The notes below the pieces were generated by a model, which saw only the letters and a program-made list of their open reading frames with translations, was not told the DNA's origin and did not search any database. From Micromonospora sp. MP36 (GTDB lineage: Bacteria > Actinomycetota > Actinomycetes > Mycobacteriales > Micromonosporaceae): a stretch of DNA of 47,026 nucleotides. Position numbers and translations under genes: made by a program. The first letter of the stretch is position 1; every line of letters begins with the position of its first letter. The stretch spans positions 1 through 47,026 of the forward strand of contig NZ_VSFA01000055.1 of the NCBI RefSeq assembly GCF_008119785.1, given 5' to 3'. Below are positions 36,701 through 44,169 of this stretch, one piece after another.

Positions 36701-36962
36701 GCCAGTAGTCGCGACTCGGCTCGGCTGACGAGTCCAACAAGCGAAGTCGCAACTCATCATGGTTGCCCAACACGCTCCGCCAGGCTGCGGCGAGTTTCCC
36801 GGTGTCGACGGCACCGATCAAGCGGGCCGCCCACACCACTGTGAACTCGGCGCTGGAGGAATCAACCTTGTAGGCAAACCACATTCGCCCCTGCGCTGAC
36901 GAGAGCGCAGGGAGACTCCTCGAGACCACCTTTTGAACCCCCCGAGTTGCGCGAGTGCTCAC
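33777..36962 (-). CDS. NRPS module C-A-PCP
   Basis: A 1061-residue protein, the only complete classical NRPS module in the window. The C domain (about 16-430) has an intact HHAVLDG (143-149). The A domain (about 455-940) has TSGTTGEPKG (600-609), FDSSMAG (642-648), NEYGPTE, YRTGD and SRGKVD (Lys930). The PCP has AGGHSLL (Ser990), and a basic 30-residue tail follows that could dock with the KS protein encoded next. By-eye pocket code: D-S-A-L-I-A-E-V-W; substrate not called. The start GTG 36962 lacks an obvious ribosome binding site. It is the first gene of the minus-strand operon; the promoter should lie in 36963-37091 or upstream of the peptidase gene. Confidence 0.95.
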   Translation of the reverse strand: MSTRATRGVQKVVSRSLPALSSAQGRMWFAYKVDSSSAEFTVVWAARLIGAVDTGKLAAAWRSVLGNHDELRLRLLDSSAEPSRDYWPVDDMDMSIRVVAPEQLQLELESVVGRVFMLDKEPLADLALLRLGSQEHVLVLSAHHAVLDGRSLDIVIDNLFAAYDGRSGSPAGPSYRDYIEEEAAGSPDPSRVDRWVEELRLDEEEDESTPLGLPLQSLSQDKNAGTVRERLSPETWSAIRDLARSRRTTPHVVGLAAFALTLSRYRDTGSLLIGASMDTRSARFADTTGTFVNPVPVRLRDLAGASVADLVRGAHASLLRSYANRAIPFDQLVRRVHRGADAGTTPVFQVLFNFEPTRAIPDIAGVTVQPLDLPVRIAQYELTLTLREGGNAAELVAVFRRERHAEEDIRRLLNSVRSVLQRFAESDDARNELVVSAEERRHLLALGRGAGVVGDLRPIHEQVVDVAGRWPDRTAVVAGANSLTYSELARRSLALAHVLHGHGVGRQTRVGVHLSPSVDAVVAVLAVLRAGGTYVPLHPNDPQARIRAVLDDAGVDLLVTESTDIPGVTAVQPRHDAGHDASHVTLPEARPEDAVYVIYTSGTTGEPKGVVVEHASLANSTAARHMTYPGTHTFLLLSPLSFDSSMAGLWGTLSAGGCLVVAEADEIRDPRRILEIIRRHSVTTMLSVPALYASVLDAAERDAIDPAKSLSTVILAGESLPGATSAQHFAWHPDADLVNEYGPTETTVWSTFRRLRPGDRVDIGGPAPGSHLYVLDRHGNLMPRGAVGELYVGGERVARGYLGKPELTDRVFVRDPFAQEQSRMYRTGDWVRWNDDGALSILGRRDQIVKLRGHRVDLGAVESSTRSLQGVVDTAVLVAPNGATLEAFLVLDGERDVESLRARLGELLPPAMVPSVLHRVDRLPRTSRGKVDRDALMALRSSSAGDADRTAVASEAHGDALAAIHAAWCEVLEVPTVAHDVNFFDAGGHSLLVPLLQAEIEDRLDITIDIVELFSATTVAAQSAAFGRLTGTAEVSPVVDPRQARLAAAGRARRGRGEGAQ

Positions 36963-37091
36963 GTTGCTGGCCAGTGTGAGGTCGCGAAGGGAACTCTAGC
37001 CTCTGCCCCACCGAAGGTACAGACCGTATTCGCGGCATGCACGTCGATCTCCGCTGCTCGTGTCGCCGGCCGTTCGCCCTCTGTATCCTCG

Positions 37092-38945
37092 TCAGGGATG
37101 TGGCCCCGGCCCGAGGTGTCTTTCGACGAACTCATGTTCCCGGAGCAGGGCGTCGACCACGTTGTCGGGGTTGCTGAGCCCGTGACCTTCTCCCTCGTAC
37201 GTCACGAGCTGGACGGGAGTGCCGACGCGTCGGAGCTCGTCCGCCAGCCTGCCCGATTGGGAGTGCGGAACGATTGCGTCGTCGCGTCCGTGAATGAGAA
37301 GCGTGGGGGTACGCAAGTCGCCGACGTAGGTCAGTACGGAGCGACGCTCGTACTCCGCTCGACCGGCGGGCCAGGGAGCGATCAGCCCGTCCAGATAGCG
37401 TGACTCCATCTTATGGGTGTTCTCCGGCAGCGCACTGGGATCGACCACGCCGCACACACTGGTCACGGCCGCGAAGTCGGGCACGCTCTGCGCCGCCCGC
37501 AGAGCTGTGAGGCCACCGGAACTGAGGCCGCGGATCGCGATCCGACGAGGGTCGACCCTGCCCTGCGCGACGAGGTGGCGGGCGGCGCTGACCGAATCGG
37601 CGACGTCGAGATGACCCCACTGGTGCTGGATGGCCTGCCGATAAGCGCGACCGTGCCCCGCACTTCCGCGATAGTTGACCTCCACCACCGCGTAGCCTCT
37701 GCTGGTCCAGAACTGCACCCAACCGTTGAGCACCCCGGTAAAGCTCACCGTCGGTCCACCGTGGCACGAGACGATGAGCGGCGGCAGGCTGCCGCCCGTT
37801 GGCGGCTCGTAGTAGATCGCGTAGGCGAACGAGTCGTCGTGGGTCGGGAACCTCAGGCGTTCGGGCATGCTGATGCCATCGGGACGTCTGGCCGAGGCGC
37901 CGCGCAGCAGCCGCAGGTCCCCATCGGATAGCTCGGACACTTCGATCGGCTGGACGGAGGATCCGCCGAGGATGGTGACGTCGGTGCCCGAGCCCGCCAC
38001 ACCCTCGACCACCCACGCCGGGCCGGGCAGGATCTCGAGCGGCCCGCGTCGAGTGATCCGGCAGACCACGTCCCCGCTAGCGTTCCGAGCGGCGGCTACG
38101 ATGCTGTCGTCGTCCAGGAACGCGTAGGTGGCCAGTCCGCAGGACCAGTCGGGTCGGCCGAACTCCGCCGGCATCGGTGCCAAGGCGCGCAGGCCGCCGT
38201 CGACCCCGTCGGCCGCGTACAGATTCCACCAGCCGCTCTCGTCGTGAATCACGTGCAGGACGCCGGCGGGGCTGTAGCGGGGTTGGGTGAAGGAGACCCC
38301 GGGTCGCCCGTCGATGACGACGTCGCCCGCCGGTCCGACCTCACGAAGCACCGACTGGTCCCAGGGCATGTAAGGATGGTCCCAAGCCACGTAGGCGATC
38401 CTGCTGCCGTCGGGGCTGACCGCGGGCGCGCCGTAGAAGTCGTGGCCCGATGCGACCACCTCTATCCGCCCACGCCCGTCCGTCGTGACCGAGACGATGT
38501 CATGACTCACGCCCGTCGCGAGCTCCCGTTCGCGGACCGCGTAGAGAAGGCTGCCATCAGGGCTGGGCGCTGGGGCGGCGTAGTGGGTCACCTCGTCGGT
38601 CGGCGGTGAGAGCACGGTGACTTCACCTCCCGGCGACCAGCGGTACAACAGCTGATCGCGGGCGCCGACGAAGAAGATGGTGCGCCCCGAGACGACGTAG
38701 GGGCGAGACCCGTAGCCGTAGACGCTGGACCTCACCCGGATGTCATCCGGCAGCGCGGGACGCGTTTCGCCTGTGCCGTCGGAGCACATGAGACGACCCG
38801 CAGTCCTGGAGTCCCGATCGGTCTCCACCCAGTAGGACCGGCTTCCGACTCTGCTCACGAAACTCAGGTCACGCATGCCACGGACCAGGTCCACGGCGGG
38901 AACGGGGTTGCGGCTCGCCCCAGCCGCCGGAGGGTGAGAGTTCAT
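37092..38945 (-). CDS. S9-family serine peptidase (acylaminoacyl-peptidase/DPP-like)
   Basis: A 617-residue protein with an N-terminal beta-propeller (repeats such as PDGSLLYAVRERE and SPDGSRIAYVAWD, about 30-360) and a C-terminal alpha/beta hydrolase. The catalytic triad is GLSSGG (Ser475), the Asp in GRDDAIVP (about 555-556) and GEGHG (His588). No signal peptide is present, so it acts in the cytoplasm. The start at ATG 38945 was chosen because sequence upstream of it is not protein-like. It lies 129 bases before the NRPS gene on the same strand and is divergent from the P450 gene. It may cleave a leader or N-terminal residue from the product (prodrug activation), cyclise, or serve as resistance; none is shown by sequence. 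Confidence 0.9.
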   Translation of the reverse strand: MNSHPPAAGASRNPVPAVDLVRGMRDLSFVSRVGSRSYWVETDRDSRTAGRLMCSDGTGETRPALPDDIRVRSSVYGYGSRPYVVSGRTIFFVGARDQLLYRWSPGGEVTVLSPPTDEVTHYAAPAPSPDGSLLYAVRERELATGVSHDIVSVTTDGRGRIEVVASGHDFYGAPAVSPDGSRIAYVAWDHPYMPWDQSVLREVGPAGDVVIDGRPGVSFTQPRYSPAGVLHVIHDESGWWNLYAADGVDGGLRALAPMPAEFGRPDWSCGLATYAFLDDDSIVAAARNASGDVVCRITRRGPLEILPGPAWVVEGVAGSGTDVTILGGSSVQPIEVSELSDGDLRLLRGASARRPDGISMPERLRFPTHDDSFAYAIYYEPPTGGSLPPLIVSCHGGPTVSFTGVLNGWVQFWTSRGYAVVEVNYRGSAGHGRAYRQAIQHQWGHLDVADSVSAARHLVAQGRVDPRRIAIRGLSSGGLTALRAAQSVPDFAAVTSVCGVVDPSALPENTHKMESRYLDGLIAPWPAGRAEYERRSVLTYVGDLRTPTLLIHGRDDAIVPHSQSGRLADELRRVGTPVQLVTYEGEGHGLSNPDNVVDALLREHEFVERHLGPGPHP

Positions 38946-39072
38946 CAGATGACCGACGTTAACAGACGTGAGAGGCGGACAGCCCGCGCAGACTCCGACA
39001 GTGGATCTCCGGTCGGTGGATACGCGCTGTTCTCGGGCTGAATAGGTGCGCTCTGTCGAGTAGAGTGCGTAC

Positions 39073-39091
39073 GCGCTGCGACGAGCAGCGC
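39073..39091 (+). promoter_or_regulatory. Inverted repeat before the P450 gene
   Basis: GCGCTGC (39073-39079) and GCAGCGC (39085-39091) form a perfect 7-base repeat with a 5-base spacer. It lies 9 bases before the ribosome binding site GGAGAGG (39100-39106) in the divergent S9 peptidase/P450 intergenic region. It could be a repressor site or a leader hairpin controlling the P450-ABC direction. Confidence 0.4.
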
Positions 39092-39118
39092 AGGGACCAG
39101 GAGAGGAAACCGCTCGGC

Positions 39119-40339
39119 ATGCAGCTCTTCCCCTCACCCGATCTCGCCGATCCGCGGTTCTTCACCCAGACCGCCCATCTCGAGCTGTGGCAACGCGCTC
39201 GCCGCGAGCATCCGCTGCAATGGGTCGAGTCGGACACACAGGGGCCGTTCTGGTCCGTCACCACGCATGCCCTGGCCACGCGGATCCTGGAGGATCCGAG
39301 CACCTTCACATCGACTCGTGGCATGAGGTTGGGCGCTCGCCCCGCGGGCGTGGCCGCCGCTGCGGATCGCATGCTGGTCGTGGCCGACGGACAAGCTCAC
39401 GCGCGCATCCGTGGCGCGCACGCGCCCTGGTTCACCAGCAAGAACGTCAAGCTGGTCGGCGAAGCCCTGTCCGGCCACCTGCACGCCCTGCTGCGACCTC
39501 TGACCACGGGGGAGCCGGTCGACATCGTCGACGTGTTGGCGGACGCCGTGCCCACCTATGTGATGGCCGAGATGCTCGGCACCGATTTGGACGAAACGCA
39601 CGAGCTGAGCAGGCAGGTGCGCACCAGCTTCGACGAGTCGTCTGGGCCTGCGGACACTCAGGATCCAGCCGAGCACGCCGCCGCCAGCGCCCGGGTGTTT
39701 GCGTACTTTCACAAGTTGGTGCGCGCGCGGCGGGCGAGTCCAGGCGATGATGTCGTCAGTCGTCTCATGAGACCTCTGGCCGACGGCACACACCTGACGA
39801 GTCAAGAGCTGTTGCTCAACTGCGACGGGCTGGTCAATGGAGGGCTGGGCACTTCCCGGCACGCGGTGTCGGGAACCGTCGAGGCGTTCGCGCGTCACCC
39901 GGACCAGTGGGCGAAACTTCGCGAGAACCCCTCTCTCCTGAGCGGCGCTGTCGAAGAGGTCCTGCGGTGGGCCTGTCCACCGATGCACGTGATGCGCACG
40001 GCGACGACGGATGTCGAGCTGGCGGGTAAGAAGATCGCAAACGGGGACCGGGTCGTGGTCTGGCTGCCCTCATGCAACCGCGACGAGGCGGTTTTCACCG
40101 AACCGGACTCGTTCAGGATCGAGCGACGACCGAACCCGCACCTCAGTCTCGGCGCGGGTCCCCACTACTGCATCGGGGCGGCCGTGGGACGCCTCGAGAT
40201 TCGTGTGCTTCTGCAGGTGATGCTTGCCAGGATCGAGCGCCTCGAACTGTGCGGTGAGGCCGCCCGAAGTGCCTCCTCCTTCCTGAACGGGGTCGACCGG
40301 CTCGAAGTCCGAATGAACCCGCTGTCTGCCCAGCCGTGA
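39119..40339 (+). CDS. Cytochrome P450, probably acting on a carrier-bound or peptide substrate
   Basis: A 406-residue bacterial P450 from ATG 39119 with GGAGAGG at 39100-39106. The haem-thiolate signature is LSLGAGPHYCIG (Cys351; the usual first Phe is Leu), and the K-helix ExxR is EEVLR. The I-helix reads NGGLGTSRHAVSG, so the acid of the usual [AG]GxET is Gly and the second Thr is Ser. The GPHYC form and GG..T.R pattern resemble P450s that hydroxylate amino acids on carrier proteins (OxyD/NikQ-type), which fits the locus. Redox partner genes are not visible here. A separate ABC exporter operon follows after 282 bases. Confidence 0.9.
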   Translation: MQLFPSPDLADPRFFTQTAHLELWQRARREHPLQWVESDTQGPFWSVTTHALATRILEDPSTFTSTRGMRLGARPAGVAAAADRMLVVADGQAHARIRGAHAPWFTSKNVKLVGEALSGHLHALLRPLTTGEPVDIVDVLADAVPTYVMAEMLGTDLDETHELSRQVRTSFDESSGPADTQDPAEHAAASARVFAYFHKLVRARRASPGDDVVSRLMRPLADGTHLTSQELLLNCDGLVNGGLGTSRHAVSGTVEAFARHPDQWAKLRENPSLLSGAVEEVLRWACPPMHVMRTATTDVELAGKKIANGDRVVVWLPSCNRDEAVFTEPDSFRIERRPNPHLSLGAGPHYCIGAAVGRLEIRVLLQVMLARIERLELCGEAARSASSFLNGVDRLEVRMNPLSAQP

Positions 40340-40621
40340 TCGGTTCCGAGTCTTCCCGGCTCACTCGGCTCGCGGATCCCGGTTGTCATCCTCGCCGGAC
40401 GATGGGCCGCCGCGTCGCACTCCCCGTCATCGCCGCGCATCCGGACGTCGACGTTGACGTGCAACGGTTCCACTGGCCGGGTTCGAAGACGACAACGGTG
40501 CCCCCGCAGCGCACCGTGGGATACCTCGGGTCGCGATAGCATCCGTTCGGACCGGCCGGCGCCCGCGGATCGACGCGCCACAAAGCTTTCGAGCACCGGA
40601 TCCGTTCGGGGGTGTCTTGGG

Positions 40622-42355
40622 ATGCGGGATCTGCCAGAGCCAGTCGGTGACCCCGACTCCAGATCAGCCACCCGCTTCCTGCTGTGGTTGGCGCGCGGTC
40701 AGGTTCGTGGACTCGTGGCTGCCACGGTCTTCGGCGTCACCACCATGGTGGCGACCGCTCTGGTGCCGGCCGCCATCGGCCAGGCGATCGACGCCGGATT
40801 GGATGCCCGCGACCCCGGTGCGCTGATGGCGTGGACCGGGGTGGTGCTCGCCCTCGGCGCCGTCCATACCGCGACGGCGATGTTGCGTCACCGAGTAGTC
40901 GCCCGCAACTACCTCGTGGGAGCGTTCGCGACGGTGATCCTGACCGTGCGGAAGATCGTCCAGCTCGGGAACACCCTCCCCAAGCGTCTGGCATCAGGCG
41001 AGGTCTTGAGCATCGGAGTGTCCGATGCCGACCGGATCGGAGACGCCATGGTGATCACCGGGAGGGGCGTCGGTGCGCTGGTCGGCCTGATCGTGGCGGG
41101 CGGCATGTTGATCTCGACGGTGCCCGAGGCAGGTTGGGCCGCGGTGGCAGCGGTGCCACTCGCCGCCTTCGGGATCGGTCGGCTCCTGCGACCGCTGCAC
41201 AGCAGGCAGCAGGACCAGAGGGCGGCGCAGGCCGATCTCGCGACCCGAGCCTCCGACATCGTCGCCGGCCTGCGGGCGTTACGCGGCATCGGGGGCGAGG
41301 ACGTCTTCCTCGACCGGTACCGCGCGCAGTCACAAGCGACGATGAGGGCGGGAATCAGGGTCGCCGTGGTCGACGCGCTGCTCGTCGGCTACAAGGCTCT
41401 GCTGCCGGGACTCCTCGTGGCTCTCGTCGTCTGGGTCGGTGCCCGGCAGGCGATCAGCGGCGCGATCACTCCGGGAGAGCTGGTGGCCGCCTACGGCTAC
41501 ACCGCTTACCTCATCTCGCCGTTCGGCACGCTGACCGCCATGGCCGGCAAGTGGGCCAAGGCTCACGTCGCCGCCGAACGACTGGTGCGACTGCTGAACA
41601 TCGAGCCCGAGATCACCGATATGTCGGGAGCCGGCCCGGTCCACGTTTGGGGGCCGTCACCTCAGCGGATCGTCGATGTCGAGTCGGGCCTGACTCTCGC
41701 GCCCGGACGGTTCACGGCAGTGACGGCGACAGAGCCTGCTGACGCCGCCGCCATCGCCCATCGGATCGGTCGGCTCAGTGATGACGGCAGGGTCCTCTAC
41801 GGCGAGCAGAAAATCACCGATCTGCCACTCGGCGTCCTTCGCAAGACGATCATAGTCACCACGCCCGAGGACCGCTTGTTCTCCGGCACGCTCCGCGAAC
41901 AACTCGATCCGCACGCCGGCGTGCGCGAGACCGCGAGCAGGTCCCGGGACGCGGCGATCATGGACGCCATCGACGTGGCGTCGGCATCCAATGTCGTCAA
42001 CGAGCTTCCGGCAGGCCTCGACTCCTACCTTCACGCGGCGGGCCAGGAGTTGTCCGGGGGGCAGCTCCAGCGGCTGCTGCTGGCACGGGCGCTGATCACC
42101 GAGGTGCCGGTGTTGGTGCTCGTCGAGCCGACCACGGCGGTGGACGCGCACACGGAGGCCGAGATCGCTTCGCGCCTCGGTCCCGCGCGGGCAGGCAAGA
42201 CCACGATGGTGGTGACGTCGAGCCCGATCGTGCTCTCCCGGGCCGACCATGTGGTCATGGTCTCCGCCGGGCGCGTGGTCGCTGAAGGCACTCACGCCGA
42301 GCTGCTGAAGACACATCCCGAGTACGCGCGCACGGTAGCGAGGGACGGCCAGTGA
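40622..42355 (+). CDS. ABC exporter half A: TMD fused to a degenerate nucleotide-binding domain
   Basis: A 577-residue half-transporter from ATG 40622. Six membrane segments occupy about residues 20-300. The NBD (about 345-577) has an intact signature LSGGQLQR, but the Walker A stretch reads TATEPADAAA with no GxxGxGK[ST]. Walker B reads VLVLVEPTTAVD (the Asp is Val) and the H-loop His is lost (TSSPIVLS). It cannot bind and hydrolyse ATP on its own. It is coupled by a GTGA overlap to the second half-transporter, with which it should form a heterodimeric exporter. It probably exports the peptide product. Confidence 0.9.
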   Translation: MRDLPEPVGDPDSRSATRFLLWLARGQVRGLVAATVFGVTTMVATALVPAAIGQAIDAGLDARDPGALMAWTGVVLALGAVHTATAMLRHRVVARNYLVGAFATVILTVRKIVQLGNTLPKRLASGEVLSIGVSDADRIGDAMVITGRGVGALVGLIVAGGMLISTVPEAGWAAVAAVPLAAFGIGRLLRPLHSRQQDQRAAQADLATRASDIVAGLRALRGIGGEDVFLDRYRAQSQATMRAGIRVAVVDALLVGYKALLPGLLVALVVWVGARQAISGAITPGELVAAYGYTAYLISPFGTLTAMAGKWAKAHVAAERLVRLLNIEPEITDMSGAGPVHVWGPSPQRIVDVESGLTLAPGRFTAVTATEPADAAAIAHRIGRLSDDGRVLYGEQKITDLPLGVLRKTIIVTTPEDRLFSGTLREQLDPHAGVRETASRSRDAAIMDAIDVASASNVVNELPAGLDSYLHAAGQELSGGQLQRLLLARALITEVPVLVLVEPTTAVDAHTEAEIASRLGPARAGKTTMVVTSSPIVLSRADHVVMVSAGRVVAEGTHAELLKTHPEYARTVARDGQ

Positions 42356-44121
42356 ACGTCGAGACGAATCGGCCGATCCTGCCCGTCGCGACAAGCAGCG
42401 ACATCCGCGACTATCTGCGCATGCTCGCCAAGCGATTCCCGTGGAGGTTTCTCGGGGTCCTGGGCCTGCAGGCATCCGCGGTAGCCACGGCGCTGATCCC
42501 ACCGCGGCTGCTCGGTGCCATCGCGCAGGATCTGACGGACCATCGCGCCACGCCGGAGCAGGTGACATGGTTCGCGCTCGCGATCGCCGGCCTCGCCATG
42601 GCGCAGGCGCTGCTCCTGGCCTTCGCAGCACGAGCTTCGGCGGTCCTCGGCGAACTGGTGCTGGCCGAGCTCCGCGAGAACTTCGTGCGGAGTGTTCTGC
42701 TTTTGCCTCTCTCGACCGTCGAGCGGGCAGGCAACGGCGACCTCACGACACGAACCACGCGTGACGTCGACGCCATGGTGAAGTCGATCAGATCGGCCGT
42801 CCCCGAGGTGCTCATCGCGATGGTGACTGCGGGAATGCTGGTGGTCGCCACGGTGGTGAACGGGCCGCTGCTCGCCCTGCCGATCCTGATCGTCATCCCG
42901 ACCCTGCTCTGGGCAGGGCGCTGGTACCTACGCCGGGCAGGCGACGCCTACCTAGCCGAGAACGCGTCCTGGGGCGAGTTGGCCGAAGGCATCTCACAGA
43001 GCGCCGACGGCGCTCGCACCGTCGAGATGTTCGACCTGGCACGACAGCGAGTGCACCAGACCGACGACGATCTGCGCCGTGCGTGGCGGGCCGAGAAGGC
43101 CACGTTGCGCCTGCGCACCTTCTTCTTCCCCCAGGTCGACGGAAGCTTCGTGATCCTGCTCGGCGCCACGCTGGGTCTCGGTGGGCTGTTCGTCCTTCAC
43201 GGTTGGGCCACGATCGGATCCCTGGTGGCCGCGACGGTATATGCACAGATGCTGTCCCACCAACTCGGCCAGCTCCTGAGCTACGTCGATGAGTTGCAGG
43301 TCGCGGCCGGTTCCCTGGCCAGGCTGCTGGGAGTGGCGCAGGTGAGACCGGATCGCGAGGCCCGCCCTGCCACTGTGCAGGACGAGCGCGTGGTGGCCAC
43401 GTCCCTGCGCTACTCCTACGACTCATCCGTCGAGGTGCTCCGCGGGATCGATCTGGAACTCCATCCGGGGCAGAGCCTGGCGATCGTCGGGCCGAGCGGT
43501 GCGGGCAAGTCGACCCTCGCCCGCCTCCTGGCCGGAATCCACCCACCGAGCGGCGGGTCGGTGACCGTGGGCGGCGTGCCGCTGGTCGAGCTGCCGCTCG
43601 GGGACCTGCGTGGCCACGTGGCGCTGCTGACTCAGGAACACCACGTCTTCATGGGAACGCTGCGGGAGAACGTCGTACTCGCCGATCCGGCCGCCACCGA
43701 TGCCCGGGTGCGCGACGCGCTTATGGCGGTCGACGCGTGGAGATGGGTCGAGCAGCTGCCTGCCGGCCTGGACACCATGGTCGGCTCGGGGCAGCACCGG
43801 ATAACCGCCGCGCAGGCGCAGCAGGTCGCGCTCGCTCGTCTGATAGTGGCCGATCCGCACACCCTGGTTCTCGACGAGGCGACGTCGATGCTCGACCCGA
43901 CCTCGGTCAGAAACCTGGAGAGGTCGCTCAAGGCCCTGCTCGACGGCAGGACCGTGGTGTCGGTCGCGCACCGCCTGCAGGTGAGCCGTGACGCAGACCG
44001 CATCGCGGTTGTCCGCGACGGCCTGATCGTCGAACTGGGCTCACATCAGGAGCTCCTCGAGGCGGGGCGCGAGTCCGCCGAGCTGTGGAAGTCGTGGCAG
44101 GGTTCCGACAAGGCTTCCTGA
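42352..44121 (+). CDS. ABC exporter half B: TMD fused to an NBD with intact Walker motifs
   Basis: A 589-residue half-transporter from GTG 42352 (overlapping the previous stop by four bases). The N-terminal TMD has six hydrophobic helices. The NBD has Walker A GPSGAGKST, Q-loop LLTQEHHVF, Walker B TLVLDEATSMLD with the catalytic Glu, and the H-loop VAHRL. Its signature is degenerate: RITAAQAQQ for LSGGQ. With half A this leaves one composite ATP site (half B Walker A/B plus half A LSGGQ) and one empty site. It is the energising subunit of the pair. Confidence 0.93.
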   Translation: MNVETNRPILPVATSSDIRDYLRMLAKRFPWRFLGVLGLQASAVATALIPPRLLGAIAQDLTDHRATPEQVTWFALAIAGLAMAQALLLAFAARASAVLGELVLAELRENFVRSVLLLPLSTVERAGNGDLTTRTTRDVDAMVKSIRSAVPEVLIAMVTAGMLVVATVVNGPLLALPILIVIPTLLWAGRWYLRRAGDAYLAENASWGELAEGISQSADGARTVEMFDLARQRVHQTDDDLRRAWRAEKATLRLRTFFFPQVDGSFVILLGATLGLGGLFVLHGWATIGSLVAATVYAQMLSHQLGQLLSYVDELQVAAGSLARLLGVAQVRPDREARPATVQDERVVATSLRYSYDSSVEVLRGIDLELHPGQSLAIVGPSGAGKSTLARLLAGIHPPSGGSVTVGGVPLVELPLGDLRGHVALLTQEHHVFMGTLRENVVLADPAATDARVRDALMAVDAWRWVEQLPAGLDTMVGSGQHRITAAQAQQVALARLIVADPHTLVLDEATSMLDPTSVRNLERSLKALLDGRTVVSVAHRLQVSRDADRIAVVRDGLIVELGSHQELLEAGRESAELWKSWQGSDKAS

Positions 44122-44133
44122 GACGACCGCCGA

Positions 44134-44169
44134 GACGGGGGGATCGCCGGACCGCGGCGGCCCCCCGTC
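44134..44169. terminator. Convergent bidirectional terminator hairpin
   Basis: GACGGGGGG (44134-44142) and CCCCCCGTC (44161-44169) form a 9-base stem; inside it CGCC (44145-44148) and GGCG (44156-44159) can pair further. It lies between the end of the ABC operon and the stop codon of the convergent condensation-like gene, whose stop overlaps the right arm. No clear U-run follows, so it may be a simple hairpin-type terminator. Confidence 0.55.
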
